This document shows, piece by piece, positions 7,696-17,034 of a stretch of 64,000 nucleotides of DNA (its first letter is position 1; each line of letters begins with the position of its first letter). The stretch comes from Streptomyces caniscabiei (lineage in GTDB: Bacteria; Actinomycetota; Actinomycetes; Streptomycetales; Streptomycetaceae): the NCBI RefSeq assembly GCF_014930365.1, contig NZ_JABXWI010000003.1, positions 744,001 through 808,000 of the forward strand, given 5' to 3'. Position numbers and translations under genes: made by a program. The notes under the pieces are model-generated. The model saw nothing but the letters and a program-made list of their open reading frames with translations, was not told the DNA's origin and searched no databases.

Positions 7696-9195
7696 TCAGG
7701 CCGTAGTCGTCGACGGCACGTACGGTGCCAGGTCGGCCGCCAGTTCCTCGTGCACCCGGGCCTTGAGCAGGGTGCCCTCCGGGGTGTGCTCCTCGGAGAT
7801 CACCTCGCCCTCGGTGTGGGCACGGGCGACGAGCTTGCCGTGGGTGTACGGCACGAGCGCCTCGATCTCGACCGAGGGGCGCGGCAGTTCGTCGTCGATG
7901 AGGGCGAGCAGTTCCTCGATGCCCTGGCCGGAGCGGGCCGAGACCGCGATGGAGCGCTTCTCGATCCGCAGCAGCCGCTGGAGCGTCAGCGGGTCGGCCG
8001 CGTCCGCCTTGTTGATCACCACGATCTCGGGCACCTTCGTGGCGCCCACGTCACGGATGACCTCGCGCACGGCGGCCAGCTGCTCCTCCGGGTCGGGGTG
8101 CGAACCGTCGACCACGTGCAGGATCAGGTCGGAGTCGCCGACCTCCTCCATCGTGGAGCGGAACGCCTCGACCAGGTGGTGCGGCAGGTGGCGTACGAAG
8201 CCGACGGTGTCCGCCAGCGTGTACAGCCGCCCGCTCGGGGTCTCGGCCCGGCGCACGGTCGGGTCGAGGGTCGCGAACAGGGCGTTCTCGACCAGGACGC
8301 CCGCGCCCGTGAGCCGGTTGAGCAGGGAGGACTTGCCGGCGTTGGTGTATCCCGCGATGGCGACCGAGGGCACCTTGTTCCGGCGGCGCTCCTGGCGCTT
8401 GATCTCGCGGCCGGTCTTCATCTCCGCGATCTCCCGGCGCATCTTCGCCATCTTCTCGCGGATCCGGCGCCGGTCCGTCTCGATCTTGGTCTCACCGGGA
8501 CCACGGGTGGCGAGGCCGCCGCCCTTGCCGCCGCCCATCTGACGGGACAGCGACTGACCCCAGCCTCGCAGCCTCGGCAACATGTACTGCATCTGCGCGA
8601 GCGCCACCTGCGCCTTGCCCTCCCGGGACTTGGCGTGCTGGGCGAAGATGTCGAGGATCAGGGCTGTACGGTCGATGACCTTGACCTTGACGACGTCTTC
8701 GAGATGGATGAGCTGGCCCGGGCTCAGCTCACCGTCGCAGATGACGGTGTCCGCACCCGACTCGATGACGATGTCCCGCAGCTCGTTGGCCTTGCCGGAG
8801 CCGATGTAGGTGGCCGCGTCCGGCTTGTCGCGGCGCTGGATCACGCCGTCGAGCACGAGCGCGCCCGCGGTCTCCGCGAGGGCGGCCAGCTCGGCCAGCG
8901 AGTTCTCCGCGTCCCGCGAGGTTCCCGTGGTCCAGACACCGACGAGCACGACGCGCTCCAGGCGGAGCTGTCGGTACTCGACCTCGGTGACGTCCTCGAG
9001 CTCGGTGGAGAGGCCCGCTACGCGGCGCAGGGCCGCGCGGTCGGAGCGGTCGAACTGGTCGCCGTCCCGCTCTCCGTCGATCTCGAAGCTCCAGGCGACG
9101 TCCTCTTCCATCAGGGCATCGGCCCGAAGACCTTCGGGGTTGTTCTGCGCGAAGGCGCGCTGCGCGGCCTGGGAAGGGGAAGAAGAGGAGGTCAT
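7696..9195 (-). CDS. hflX: GTPase HflX
   Basis: 499 residues, full length for actinobacterial HflX. The N-terminal domain carries the Gly-rich MGGGKGGGLATRGPGE segment and a helical arm (IREKMAKMRREIAEMK). The G domain follows: G1 GYTNAGKSS (~residue 278), G2 region FATLDPTVR, G3 DTVGF, G4 NKAD. HflX binds 50S subunits and splits stalled 70S ribosomes in other bacteria. ATG at 9195. It is a single-gene unit ending at the hairpin at 7525-7564. A perfect palindrome GTCACCGGTGAC lies 80 bp upstream. Confidence 0.97.
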   Translation of the reverse strand: MTSSSSPSQAAQRAFAQNNPEGLRADALMEEDVAWSFEIDGERDGDQFDRSDRAALRRVAGLSTELEDVTEVEYRQLRLERVVLVGVWTTGTSRDAENSLAELAALAETAGALVLDGVIQRRDKPDAATYIGSGKANELRDIVIESGADTVICDGELSPGQLIHLEDVVKVKVIDRTALILDIFAQHAKSREGKAQVALAQMQYMLPRLRGWGQSLSRQMGGGKGGGLATRGPGETKIETDRRRIREKMAKMRREIAEMKTGREIKRQERRRNKVPSVAIAGYTNAGKSSLLNRLTGAGVLVENALFATLDPTVRRAETPSGRLYTLADTVGFVRHLPHHLVEAFRSTMEEVGDSDLILHVVDGSHPDPEEQLAAVREVIRDVGATKVPEIVVINKADAADPLTLQRLLRIEKRSIAVSARSGQGIEELLALIDDELPRPSVEIEALVPYTHGKLVARAHTEGEVISEEHTPEGTLLKARVHEELAADLAPYVPSTTTA

Positions 9196-9417
9196 TGGGT
9201 CCTTACGTCGATGGGGGATACCGAGGGCGACGGATCGTCACGGATCTCGAGCTGTTCGTCACAGATCCCGATCCGTCACCGGTGACAACGCCCGGGGCCG
9301 CCCGGGGATTCCCGGGGCCCGCCGTCGTCGACCCGATGATGGTCGCACGGTACGCCCCGTCTCGTCACCCGGGTTATTTCCATTCCGCACGGGGGGGCAC
9401 ACCCGTGCGGATTCCGG

Positions 9418-10899
9418 TCATCGCCGGGCCTGGACCTCCACCGGGGCCGACGTCCAGTCGGGGTGCCCCGGCATGGGCGGTGTCCGCACCTCGTAGAGCC
9501 AGGCGTGGAAGAAATCGCCCAGGTCGCGTCCGGCGATCCGGGAGGCGAGGTCCTGGAAGTCGGCGGTGGACGCGACGCCGTCCCGGTGGACGGTCACCCA
9601 GGCCCGCTGCAGCAGGGCGAAGGCGGGGGCGCCGATCTCCTGGCGCAGGGCGTAGAGGAAGAGGGCGGCGCCGTCGTAGACGTTCGCGCGGAAGATGCCG
9701 ATCTTCTGACCGTTCTTGGGCTTCTTGGGCGCGGCCGGGGGGCCTCCGGCGGCGCGCCAGCGGTCGGAGGCCGCGTACGCGGCCTTCATGCGCGCCGCCA
9801 TGGGACGGCCGGCGGTCTCCTCGGCGTACAGGGCCTCGTACCAGGTGGCGTGTCCCTCGTTCAGCCACAGGTCGGACCAGGTGCGGGGGCTGACGCTGTT
9901 GCCGAACCACTGGTGGGCCAGCTCATGGACCATGATCGACTCGACGTACCACCGGGGGTACTCGGGCCGGACGAACAGCGCCCGCTCGAAGAGCGACAGT
10001 GTCTGTGTCTCCAACTCGAACCCGGTCTGCGCCTCGGCGATCAGCACCCCGTACGTCTCGAACGGGTAGCGGCCGACCTTGCCCTCCATCCACTCGATCT
10101 GGGCGGGGGTCTTCGCGAGCCACGGTTCGAGCTTCTCGCGGTCCTTGGCGGGGACCACGTCGCGCACCGGCAGGCGGTGGGGTCCGGTCCGGCGCAGGAC
10201 GGCGGAGCGGCCGATGGAGACCTGGGCCAGCTCGGTGGCCATGGGGTGCTGGGTGCGGTATGTCCAGGTGGTGGTGCCGGCGGCGCGGTCGGTGCCGGTG
10301 GCGAGGCCGTTGGCGACGGCCGTGTAGCCGTCGGGGACGGTGACGCGGACGGTGAACATGGCCTTGTCGGAGGGGTGGTCGTTGCAGGGGAAGACGACGT
10401 GCGCCGCGTCCGCCTGGTTGGCCATCGCCAGTCCGTCGGCGGTCCGTACCCAGCCGCCCTCCGTGTCGCCGGTGTAGACCGGGTCGCTGGTGTGCCGCAC
10501 GGTGATGCGTGTCCGGCTCCCCTCGGGCAGCGGCTCCCGGGGCGTGATCACCAGGTCCTCGCCCGCGCCGGTGAAGGCGGCGGGCGCCCCGTCGACCTCG
10601 ACGGAGTCGACCTTGCCGTGGGCGAAGTCGAGGTTGATCCGCTCCAGCGGGGAGGTCGTCAGGGCGTCGATGGTGGTGACGGCGGTGAGCGGCCGGCTGT
10701 TGCTGCCGGGGTAGGTGAGGTCGAGGTCGTACGACCGCACGTCGTACCCCGGGTTGCCGAGGTGCGGGAAGAGCCGGTCGCCGACGCCCAGGGGGACGGC
10801 GGGGGACGGGGCGCTCGCGGCGATCAGGCAGACGGAGACGGCGGAGGCGAGCAGCGCGGCCTGGACGCGGCGGCTCCGGGGGCGTGAGGTGAGCGGCAT
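9418..10899 (-). CDS. Secreted M1-family metallopeptidase
   Basis: 493 residues. An N-terminal signal (RRVQAALLASAVSVCLIAA) predicts export. The zinc site is complete: HELAHQW at ~residue 323 and the third ligand Glu in NEGHATW about 18 residues on. The exopeptidase-type GxMEN motif is not obvious; the text before the zinc site reads FELETQTLSLF. The C-terminal region is short compared with aminopeptidase N, so this is a compact M1 member with unassigned substrate. It sits 192 bp downstream of rshA on the same strand and probably has its own promoter. Confidence 0.9.
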   Translation of the reverse strand: MPLTSRPRSRRVQAALLASAVSVCLIAASAPSPAVPLGVGDRLFPHLGNPGYDVRSYDLDLTYPGSNSRPLTAVTTIDALTTSPLERINLDFAHGKVDSVEVDGAPAAFTGAGEDLVITPREPLPEGSRTRITVRHTSDPVYTGDTEGGWVRTADGLAMANQADAAHVVFPCNDHPSDKAMFTVRVTVPDGYTAVANGLATGTDRAAGTTTWTYRTQHPMATELAQVSIGRSAVLRRTGPHRLPVRDVVPAKDREKLEPWLAKTPAQIEWMEGKVGRYPFETYGVLIAEAQTGFELETQTLSLFERALFVRPEYPRWYVESIMVHELAHQWFGNSVSPRTWSDLWLNEGHATWYEALYAEETAGRPMAARMKAAYAASDRWRAAGGPPAAPKKPKNGQKIGIFRANVYDGAALFLYALRQEIGAPAFALLQRAWVTVHRDGVASTADFQDLASRIAGRDLGDFFHAWLYEVRTPPMPGHPDWTSAPVEVQARR

Positions 10900-10978
10900 G
10901 GACCACCGCTACCAGCGCGCTCCCGCTCCGCGCGGCCGACGCGCAGCGGGCCCACCCGAACGAGCGGCTCACGGTCCT

Positions 10979-11085
10979 CCGAGCCGCCCGTCGAGCCGCC
11001 CGTCCGCCCAGCCGCCCCCGCCCCGTTGAGCGGCCCCCGTCCGTTGAGCCGCCCCCCGTGCGCCGAGCCGTCCCCGCCCGTCCAG
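10979..11085. repeat. Degenerate GC-rich repeats between rshA and the M1 peptidase gene
   Basis: Several imperfect copies of a 12-bp unit GAGCCGCCCGTC and variants (GTTGAGCCGCCCC) fill most of the 192-bp gap. The sequence can form several short hairpins. It may act as a transcription barrier, but no clean terminator stands out. Confidence 0.45.
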
Positions 11086-11091
11086 CTCGGC

Positions 11092-13260
11092 TCAGTGGGC
11101 GGCCACCGTCTGGTGCTGGGCCCGGCCCACGTCGTACACGCCGGCCACGTTCCGCATGGCGCGCATCAGCGCGGGGAGGTGGGCGGCGTCCGGGAGTTGC
11201 AGCGTGTAGGTGTGGCGGACGCGCTGCTGGGTCGGGGGTTCGACGGTGGCGGTGACGATGTCGACGCCTTCGAGGGCGATGGCCTCGGTGAGGTCGGCGA
11301 GCAGATGGGGGCGCTGGAAGGACTCGGCGACGAGGGTGACCCGGAACTCGGTGGTGTCGCCCCAGCGCACGGCGATCTCGGGGCGCCCGAGCCCCTTCAT
11401 CCGTGTCACGGCGGCGCATTCGACGCGGTGCACGGTCACCACTCCCCCGCGCACGGCGAACCCGGTGACCTCGTCGGGCGGTACGGGGGTGCAGCAGCCG
11501 GCGAGCCGGACGGTCGCCTCGGGCCGGTCGACGACGACCACGGCGCCGACGGAGTCGGAGTCGGAGGTGGCGGGCTCGTCGAGGGCGGGGCGCAGGGCGG
11601 GCGTCTCTTCCTTGCGGGCGCTCTCGCGCTCCTCGTGCTCGTCGGCGGCGGATGACGGGTGAGTGGCGAGCCAGCGCTGGATGGCGATGCGCGCGGCGGG
11701 CGTGTGGGCGTGCTCCAGCCACTCTCTGGAGGGCTCGGAGGCCGGGTCCTGGCCCATCAGGAGCTGGACGGTGTCGCCGTCCTTCAGGACCGTGCTGAGC
11801 GTCGCCAGACGGCCGTTGACGCGGGCGCCGATACAGGCGTGGGCGTCCTCGCCGTACTGCGCGTACGCCGCGTCCACGCAACTGGCGCCCTCGGGGAGCC
11901 CCAACGTGCCCCCGTCGGGCCGGAACACGGTGATCTCCCGGTCCTGGGCGAGGTCCTCGCGCAGGGTCGACCAGAACATGTCGGCGTCCGGGGCCGCCTC
12001 CTGCCAGTCGAGGAGCCGGGAGAGCCAGCCGGGGCGGGTGGGGTCGATGCGCTCCCCCTCGCCGTCGGTCCGCCGTCCCTCGGGCTGTTCCTCCGCGGGA
12101 GCGGCGTACGGATTGCCGAGCGCGACCACACCGGCCTCGGCGGCCTGGTGCATCCGATGGGTGCGGATGAGGACCTCGGCGACCTGGCCGTCGCCGCGTG
12201 CGACGGCGGTGTGCAGCGACTGGTACAGGTTGAACTTCGGTACGGCGATGAAGTCCTTGAACTCCGAGACCACGGGCGTGAGGCAGGTGTGCAGTTCGCC
12301 GAGGACGGCGTAGCAGTCGGCGTCCTCGCCGACGAGGACCAGGATCCGGCCGAAGTCGGTGCCGCGCAGCCGTCCGCGTTTCCGGGAGACGCGGTGCAGG
12401 GAGACGAAGTGGCGCGGCCTGATGAGGACTTCGGCCTGGATGCCCGCCTCGCGCAGGACGCCGCGGACCTCGTCGGCGATCTCGGCGAGCGGGTCGGTGT
12501 CCTGTGCGGCGTTGTCCGCGATGAGTTCGCGGGTGTGGGCGTACTCCTCGGGGTGCAGGATCGCGAAGACGAGGTCCTCCAGCTCCGTCTTGAGCGCCTG
12601 CACGCCGAGTCGTTCGGCGAGCGGGATCAGGACGTCCCGGGTGACCTTGGCGATGCGTTCCTGCTTCTCGGGGCGCATCACGCCGAGGGTGCGCATGTTG
12701 TGCAGCCGGTCGGCGAGTTTGATCGACATCACGCGGACGTCGTTGCCCGTGGCGACGAGCATCTTGCGGAAGGTCTCGGGCTCGGCGGCGGCGCCGTAGT
12801 CGACCTTCTCCAGCTTGGTGACGCCGTCGACGATGAAGCACACCTCCTCGCCGAACTCCTCGCGCACCTGATCGAGGGTCACATCGGTGTCCTCGACGGT
12901 GTCGTGGAGCAGAGAGGCCGTCAGGGTCGTGGTCTCCGCGCCCAGTTCGGCGAGGATCAGCGTCACGGCGAGCGGGTGGGTGATGTACGGCTCACCGCTC
13001 TTGCGCATCTGGCCGCGGTGCGAGGACTCGGCGAGGACGTACGCCCGGCGCAACGGCTCCAGGTCGGCGTCGGGATGGTGGGCGCGGTGCGCCTCGGCGA
13101 CATGGCTGATCGCGTCGGGCAACCGGTCGCGGGTCGTCGGGCCCAGGAGTGCGGCGCGGCCCAGACGGCGCAGGTCGATTCGAGGTCGGCCCTTCCTGCG
13201 GTGCGCTGGTGGCGGCGCAGGGGCGGGCGATACGGCGGGGTTCGTGGCCTCCGCGCTCAT
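11092..13260 (-). CDS. rshA: RelA/SpoT homologue RshA ((p)ppGpp hydrolase with divergent synthetase domain)
   Basis: 722 residues. Order: disordered N-terminus; HD hydrolase domain (HRGQMRKSGEPYITHP, then LHDTVEDT); RelA/SpoT synthetase domain (FKDFIAVPKFNLYQSLHTAV, then the Glu of AEVLIRTHRMHQAAEAG); TGS; and a C-terminal ACT domain. The pre-synthetase segment that normally reads like R-x-K-x4-S-x3-K is altered (RPRHFVSLHRVSRKR), and the usual YDL-A-R stretch reads TDFGRILVLV. Synthesis may therefore be weak. Start ATG at 13260 follows GGAGG by five bases. Streptomyces is known to carry RshA as a second enzyme beside RelA, in this gene neighbourhood. Confidence 0.9.
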   Translation of the reverse strand: MSAEATNPAVSPAPAPPPAHRRKGRPRIDLRRLGRAALLGPTTRDRLPDAISHVAEAHRAHHPDADLEPLRRAYVLAESSHRGQMRKSGEPYITHPLAVTLILAELGAETTTLTASLLHDTVEDTDVTLDQVREEFGEEVCFIVDGVTKLEKVDYGAAAEPETFRKMLVATGNDVRVMSIKLADRLHNMRTLGVMRPEKQERIAKVTRDVLIPLAERLGVQALKTELEDLVFAILHPEEYAHTRELIADNAAQDTDPLAEIADEVRGVLREAGIQAEVLIRPRHFVSLHRVSRKRGRLRGTDFGRILVLVGEDADCYAVLGELHTCLTPVVSEFKDFIAVPKFNLYQSLHTAVARGDGQVAEVLIRTHRMHQAAEAGVVALGNPYAAPAEEQPEGRRTDGEGERIDPTRPGWLSRLLDWQEAAPDADMFWSTLREDLAQDREITVFRPDGGTLGLPEGASCVDAAYAQYGEDAHACIGARVNGRLATLSTVLKDGDTVQLLMGQDPASEPSREWLEHAHTPAARIAIQRWLATHPSSAADEHEERESARKEETPALRPALDEPATSDSDSVGAVVVVDRPEATVRLAGCCTPVPPDEVTGFAVRGGVVTVHRVECAAVTRMKGLGRPEIAVRWGDTTEFRVTLVAESFQRPHLLADLTEAIALEGVDIVTATVEPPTQQRVRHTYTLQLPDAAHLPALMRAMRNVAGVYDVGRAQHQTVAAH

Positions 13261-13556
13261 GGGCACCTCCGGCTGCGTGGACCGGCGGACGGGTGCCCCA
13301 GGGCGTGCGGCGGCTCAGGGATCGTGTCGTTCCCCCGTCCGTGCCGGTGCTTGATGCTACCGAGCCCATCACGCCCGTCCGACCGCCTCTCGCCGAGCGT
13401 GAAACGGATCACCCATTCGAGCGAAGGTCCTGAGGTTTACGGTTTCGAGCCACCCCACTTGGGTGCGCCATGGATTCGCATCTCTGCACACATGGTGGGC
13501 TTGGATCCCTACGGCGCCAGCGCCCCAGACACCTCGATCTGAAGCCCTATCACATC

Positions 13557-14426
13557 TCAACGCACCGCGTTTTCCAGCCACTTGGCGTCGATCTCGCCCT
13601 CGGCGACGATCACCGCGGGGCCGGTCATCTCGATCTCGCCGTCGGGCCGTTCGGTGATCACCAGCGTGCCGCCGGGCACGTCGACGGTGTAGGTGGCCGG
13701 GGTTCCCGTGACCGCCGGGTCGGCGCCGTCGCGCCGGGCGGTGGCCACGGCGACGGCGCACGCGCCGGTGCCGCAGGAGCGGGTCTCGCCGGAGCCGCGC
13801 TCATGGACGCGCATCGCCACGTGACGGGGGCCCCGGTCGACCACGAACTCGACGTTGACGCCGTTCGGGTAGGCGGAGGCGGGGCTGAAGGGGGGCGCGG
13901 CGAGGAGATCGCCGGCGTCCGCGAGGTCGTCGACGAACGCCACCGCGTGCGGGTTGCCCATGTTGACGTTACGCGCGGGCCAGCTCTGCTCGCCGACGCT
14001 CACCGTCACGTCGCCCTCGGGGAGGCGGGCGCTGCCCATGCCGACGGTGACGTCGCCGTCCTTGTCGATGTGGACCTTCTTCAGGCCCCCGCGCGTGGCG
14101 ACGGTGAGGTCGCCCTCGCTGATGTGCCCGGCGTGCAGGAGGTAGCGCGCGAAGACCCGGACGCCGTTGCCGCACATCTCCGCGATCGAGCCGTCGCCGT
14201 TGCGGTAGTCCATGAACCACTCCGCCTCGGCGGCCAGCGTCCGCGCCTCGGGGTGGGCGGCGGACCGGACGACGTGCAGCACGCCGTCGGCACCGATGCC
14301 CGCGCGGCGGTCGCACAGGGCGGCGACGGCGGCCGGGGAGAGGTCGATGGCGTTCTCGGGGTCCGGGACGATCACGAAGTCGTTCTCGGTCCCGTGCCCC
14401 TTGAGGAAGGCGATCCGCGTGCTCAT
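13557..14426 (-). CDS. dapF: Diaminopimelate epimerase
   Basis: 289 residues, standard length. Converts LL- to meso-diaminopimelate for lysine synthesis; Streptomyces uses LL-DAP in its wall, so flux here mainly serves lysine. Both catalytic cysteines are present: MCGNGVR and SCGTGACA. The segment NGDGSIAEMCGNG is diagnostic. ATG at 14426 gives MSTRIAFLKGHG, the usual start; the longer frame is unsupported. A 296-bp gap follows before rshA. Confidence 0.97.
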   Translation of the reverse strand: MSTRIAFLKGHGTENDFVIVPDPENAIDLSPAAVAALCDRRAGIGADGVLHVVRSAAHPEARTLAAEAEWFMDYRNGDGSIAEMCGNGVRVFARYLLHAGHISEGDLTVATRGGLKKVHIDKDGDVTVGMGSARLPEGDVTVSVGEQSWPARNVNMGNPHAVAFVDDLADAGDLLAAPPFSPASAYPNGVNVEFVVDRGPRHVAMRVHERGSGETRSCGTGACAVAVATARRDGADPAVTGTPATYTVDVPGGTLVITERPDGEIEMTGPAVIVAEGEIDAKWLENAVR

Positions 14427-14492
14427 GCCCCGATCGTACGGGAGCGCTCCGCTCGGAAGGCTGCGGGCCAGCTTGCGGTTGGGGGGTCCGCG

Positions 14493-14570
14493 CGGGTGGG
14501 TCGTGGCTGGTCGCGCCCACGCGGCGGAGCCGCATGTCGACACAGCCCCGCGCCCCTTGCGGGGCGCTCC
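14493..14570. repeat. Streptomyces-type dispersed intergenic repeat
   Basis: GC-rich element containing GGCTGGTCGCGCCCACGCGG and the hairpin CGCCCC-TTGC-GGGGCG at 14551-14566. I recognise this style of element from many Streptomyces intergenic regions. It lies between dapF and the next upstream leftward gene. Confidence 0.6.
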
Positions 14571-14582
14571 GTACGCGGCGCT

Positions 14583-15137
14583 CTAGCGGAGTCGCGCCAC
14601 TCGCCAGACGGCCAGGAAGGCGACCGCGGCGACGACCAGGGCGTAGGCGAGGACGAGGCGCCAGTCGGGGCGGCGGCCGGAGCCGCGGGCGGGCAGCCCG
14701 GGCCACGTGTAACCGACGCGACGGGCGGCCATCATGCCCCAGCCGGCCGCGGTGGCGCAGATCAGCAGGCCGAGCATGGCGACCACGGCGCCGCCGTCCC
14801 CGAACTCGAAGGCGAGCGGGAAGGCGAACATCAGGGAGCCGACCGCGCCGAGGCCCACGATCGGGGCGAGCTGCCAGAGCCGCAGCCTGCGCTGGGGGCG
14901 CAGCTCGACCTCGACCTCCGGCCCGGTCATCTCGTCCGGTTCCGGTCCGTCGTCGCTTACGCCGTCGGGACTCTCGTCCTCCGGCCCGTCAGGGCTCAGC
15001 GGATCACCTTCGGAATCCAGTGCGTACCCCTCGGTAACCAGCTGGTCCGCGTCCTGCGCGGCGCCCTGCTCCGTGCTTTGTGCGGTGTCGCGAGGGCCGG
15101 CCTCCATCGCCACGCGCCCTCCCAACTCGGACTCCAC
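14583..15137 (-). CDS. Membrane protein of unknown function
   Basis: 184 residues. An acidic, probably disordered cytoplasmic half (~85 residues) precedes three likely TM helices: LAPIVGLGAVGSLMFAFPLA, then a segment around VVAMLGLLICATAAGW, then LVLAYALVVAAVAFLAVW. No enzymatic motif is visible. It lies between dapF and miaA on the same strand, a location I associate with core Streptomyces genes. Start at 15137 is by convention; an ATG ten residues downstream is also possible. Confidence 0.7.
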   Translation of the reverse strand: MESELGGRVAMEAGPRDTAQSTEQGAAQDADQLVTEGYALDSEGDPLSPDGPEDESPDGVSDDGPEPDEMTGPEVEVELRPQRRLRLWQLAPIVGLGAVGSLMFAFPLAFEFGDGGAVVAMLGLLICATAAGWGMMAARRVGYTWPGLPARGSGRRPDWRLVLAYALVVAAVAFLAVWRVARLR

Positions 15138-15215
15138 TTGGTCGATCGAAGCTCGATGATGGCACGCTCCCGCGAGCCCGGATGACCGCCGGGGCGACCC
15201 GATGCCATGACGTGA

Positions 15216-16154
15216 TCAGGCTGTGACCGGTCGTTCGACCAACGCCAGTGCGAGCTGCGGGAGTTCCGTCAGGTCGGCGAGCCCCCCCTTGAGCCAATGC
15301 ACCCGCGGGTCACGCCTGAACCATGAATCCTGGCGGCGCGCGAAGCGCTTGGTGGCACGCACGGTCTCGGCACGCGCCTCGTCCATGGTGCACTGTCCGG
15401 CGAGTGCCGCGAGGACCTGCTGGTAGCCGAGCGCGCGCGACGCCGTACGCCCCTCACGCAACCCCTGCGCCTCCAGCGCGCGCACTTCTTCGACCAGTCC
15501 GGCGTCCCACATGCGGTCGACGCGGCGGGCGATCCGCTCGTCGAGTTCGGGCCGTGCCACGTCGACGCCGATCTGGACGGTGTCGTAGACCGCGTCATGG
15601 CCCGGCAGGTTCGCCGTGAACGGCTTTCCGGTGATCTCGATCACTTCGAGAGCGCGGACGATGCGGCGGCCGTTGCTGGGCAGGATGGCGTGGGCGGCCT
15701 CGGGGTCGGCGGCGGCGAGCCGGGCGTGCAGCGCGCCGGAGCCGCGCAGGGTCAGCTCCTCCTCCAGCCGGGCGCGGATCTCGGGATCGGTCCCGGGGAA
15801 CTCCAGGTTGTCGACGGCGCCCCGGACGTACAGCCCGGAGCCGCCCACCAGGATCGGCCAGCGGCCGTCGGCGAGCAGGGCGTCGATGCGGGCGCGGGCG
15901 AGCCGCTGGTACTCGGCGACGCTGGCGGCGGCCGTGACGTCCCAGATGTCCAGCAGATGGTGCGGGACTCCGCGACGCTCCTCGGGGGTCAGCTTGGCGG
16001 TGCCGATGTCCATCCCCCGGTAGAGCTGCATGGAGTCGGCGTTGACGACCTCGCCGCCGAGGCGCTGCGCCAGAAAGACGCCCAGATCGGACTTTCCGGC
16101 CGCGGTGGGTCCGACGACGGCGATGACCCGCGAAGGGGGAACTGCGTTGCTCAC
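15216..16154 (-). CDS. miaA: tRNA dimethylallyltransferase MiaA
   Basis: 312 residues. Transfers dimethylallyl to A37 of tRNAs reading UNN codons. P-loop GPTAAGKSDL; substrate motif NADSMQLYRGMDIGTAKL; PHHLLDIWD; GGSGLYVRG; and the C-terminal tRNA-binding segment ALGYQQVLAALAG. GTG at 16154 is chosen because the family begins just before the P-loop; the longer frame is noise. MiaB, which methylthiolates the same base, is encoded 1.7 kb upstream on the same strand with three small genes between. Confidence 0.96.
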   Translation of the reverse strand: MSNAVPPSRVIAVVGPTAAGKSDLGVFLAQRLGGEVVNADSMQLYRGMDIGTAKLTPEERRGVPHHLLDIWDVTAAASVAEYQRLARARIDALLADGRWPILVGGSGLYVRGAVDNLEFPGTDPEIRARLEEELTLRGSGALHARLAAADPEAAHAILPSNGRRIVRALEVIEITGKPFTANLPGHDAVYDTVQIGVDVARPELDERIARRVDRMWDAGLVEEVRALEAQGLREGRTASRALGYQQVLAALAGQCTMDEARAETVRATKRFARRQDSWFRRDPRVHWLKGGLADLTELPQLALALVERPVTA

Positions 16155-16335
16155 CGCCCCAGTCTCGCAAATCCCGGGGCCGGTTCTCGAACGAGCTACG
16201 TGACGCGGGAGGGCCGGAGTCGTTGCGTGTTGCGTGTTCGCAGCGCCGGTTTCGAGTACCGGCGACCCGGATGACGCAATCGGACGCTCCGGGAGAGGGC
16301 GGGAATTAGCCCGCATGATTAGCATTGAGGTTGAT

Positions 16336-16623
16336 ATGGGCGTTTTCTCACTGTTCCGTCGTAAGGCGAAGGACACGGACGAGGCCGCCGTGACGGCGCC
16401 CGAGCCGGACGCCGGGACGGAGGCGAAGGAGCCGGAGGAGGCGAAGGGAGCCACCGAGGCCGCCCGCCCGGAGGCCGGGAGCACGTCCGAGGCCGAGCCG
16501 AAGGACGACGCGGCCGAGCCGGCGGCGGAGACCGTCGACGCGGCGGACGACGTGGAGATCCCGAAGCAGCAGACGGCCGAGCAGGCGGCGGACAACGAGT
16601 CCAGTGAGAACGCCCGCAAGTGA
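16336..16623 (+). CDS. Small acidic protein of unknown function
   Basis: 95 residues. A short basic amphipathic start (MGVFSLFRRKAKD) is followed by an Ala/Glu-rich, probably disordered tail. ATG at 16336 follows TTGAGG by about five bases. It lies 23 bp upstream of an MT0933-type antitoxin-like gene on the same strand, so the two are probably co-transcribed. The basic hydrophobic opening could touch the membrane surface. No family recognised. Confidence 0.6.
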   Translation: MGVFSLFRRKAKDTDEAAVTAPEPDAGTEAKEPEEAKGATEAARPEAGSTSEAEPKDDAAEPAAETVDAADDVEIPKQQTAEQAADNESSENARK

Positions 16624-16646
16624 CTGCCCGCGCGGGAAGGTGAATC

Positions 16647-16946
16647 ATGCACCTGCTGGATAACCTGAAGACCAAACTCTCCCCGGCCAGGGACAGGGTC
16701 GCGCACCTCGCACAGAAACACGAGGGCAAGATCCAGCACGGTCTCGACAAGGCCGCGCACACGGTCGACCGGAAGACCAAGGGCAAGTACAGCGACAGGA
16801 TCCAGTCGGGCACGGGCAGGGCGAAGCACGCCATGGACCGACTCGCGCACCACGACGGCGATCACACCCCGCCGTCCCCGGGTGGCAGCACCACACCCCC
16901 GGCCCCGGGCGGCGGCACCGCACCCCCGCCGCCGCCCGCTTCTTGA
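16647..16946 (+). CDS. MT0933 (Rv0909)-like antitoxin family protein
   Basis: 99 residues. The first 65 are Lys/His/Asp-rich and helical, ending DRKTKGKYSDRIQSGTGRAK, which matches the small antitoxin family named after M. tuberculosis MT0933/Rv0909. The tail is Pro/Gly/Thr-rich. No toxin candidate adjoins it; its only close neighbour is the acidic protein 23 bp upstream. In Streptomyces such genes are often solitary, so antitoxin activity is doubtful here. Confidence 0.65.
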   Translation: MHLLDNLKTKLSPARDRVAHLAQKHEGKIQHGLDKAAHTVDRKTKGKYSDRIQSGTGRAKHAMDRLAHHDGDHTPPSPGGSTTPPAPGGGTAPPPPPAS

Positions 16947-17034
16947 ACACACGTATCGTCGGACGGCCGCGGAGCCTCTCGCTCCCGGCCGTCCGCCCTG
17001 CGCGGCCCGCACCGACCGGTCCGCCGTTCCCCGG

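Noticed and set aside
13261..13556. tRNA or small RNA gene between dapF and rshA
   Set aside because: No cloverleaf or conserved TTCGA arm could be folded; left as promoter DNA of rshA.
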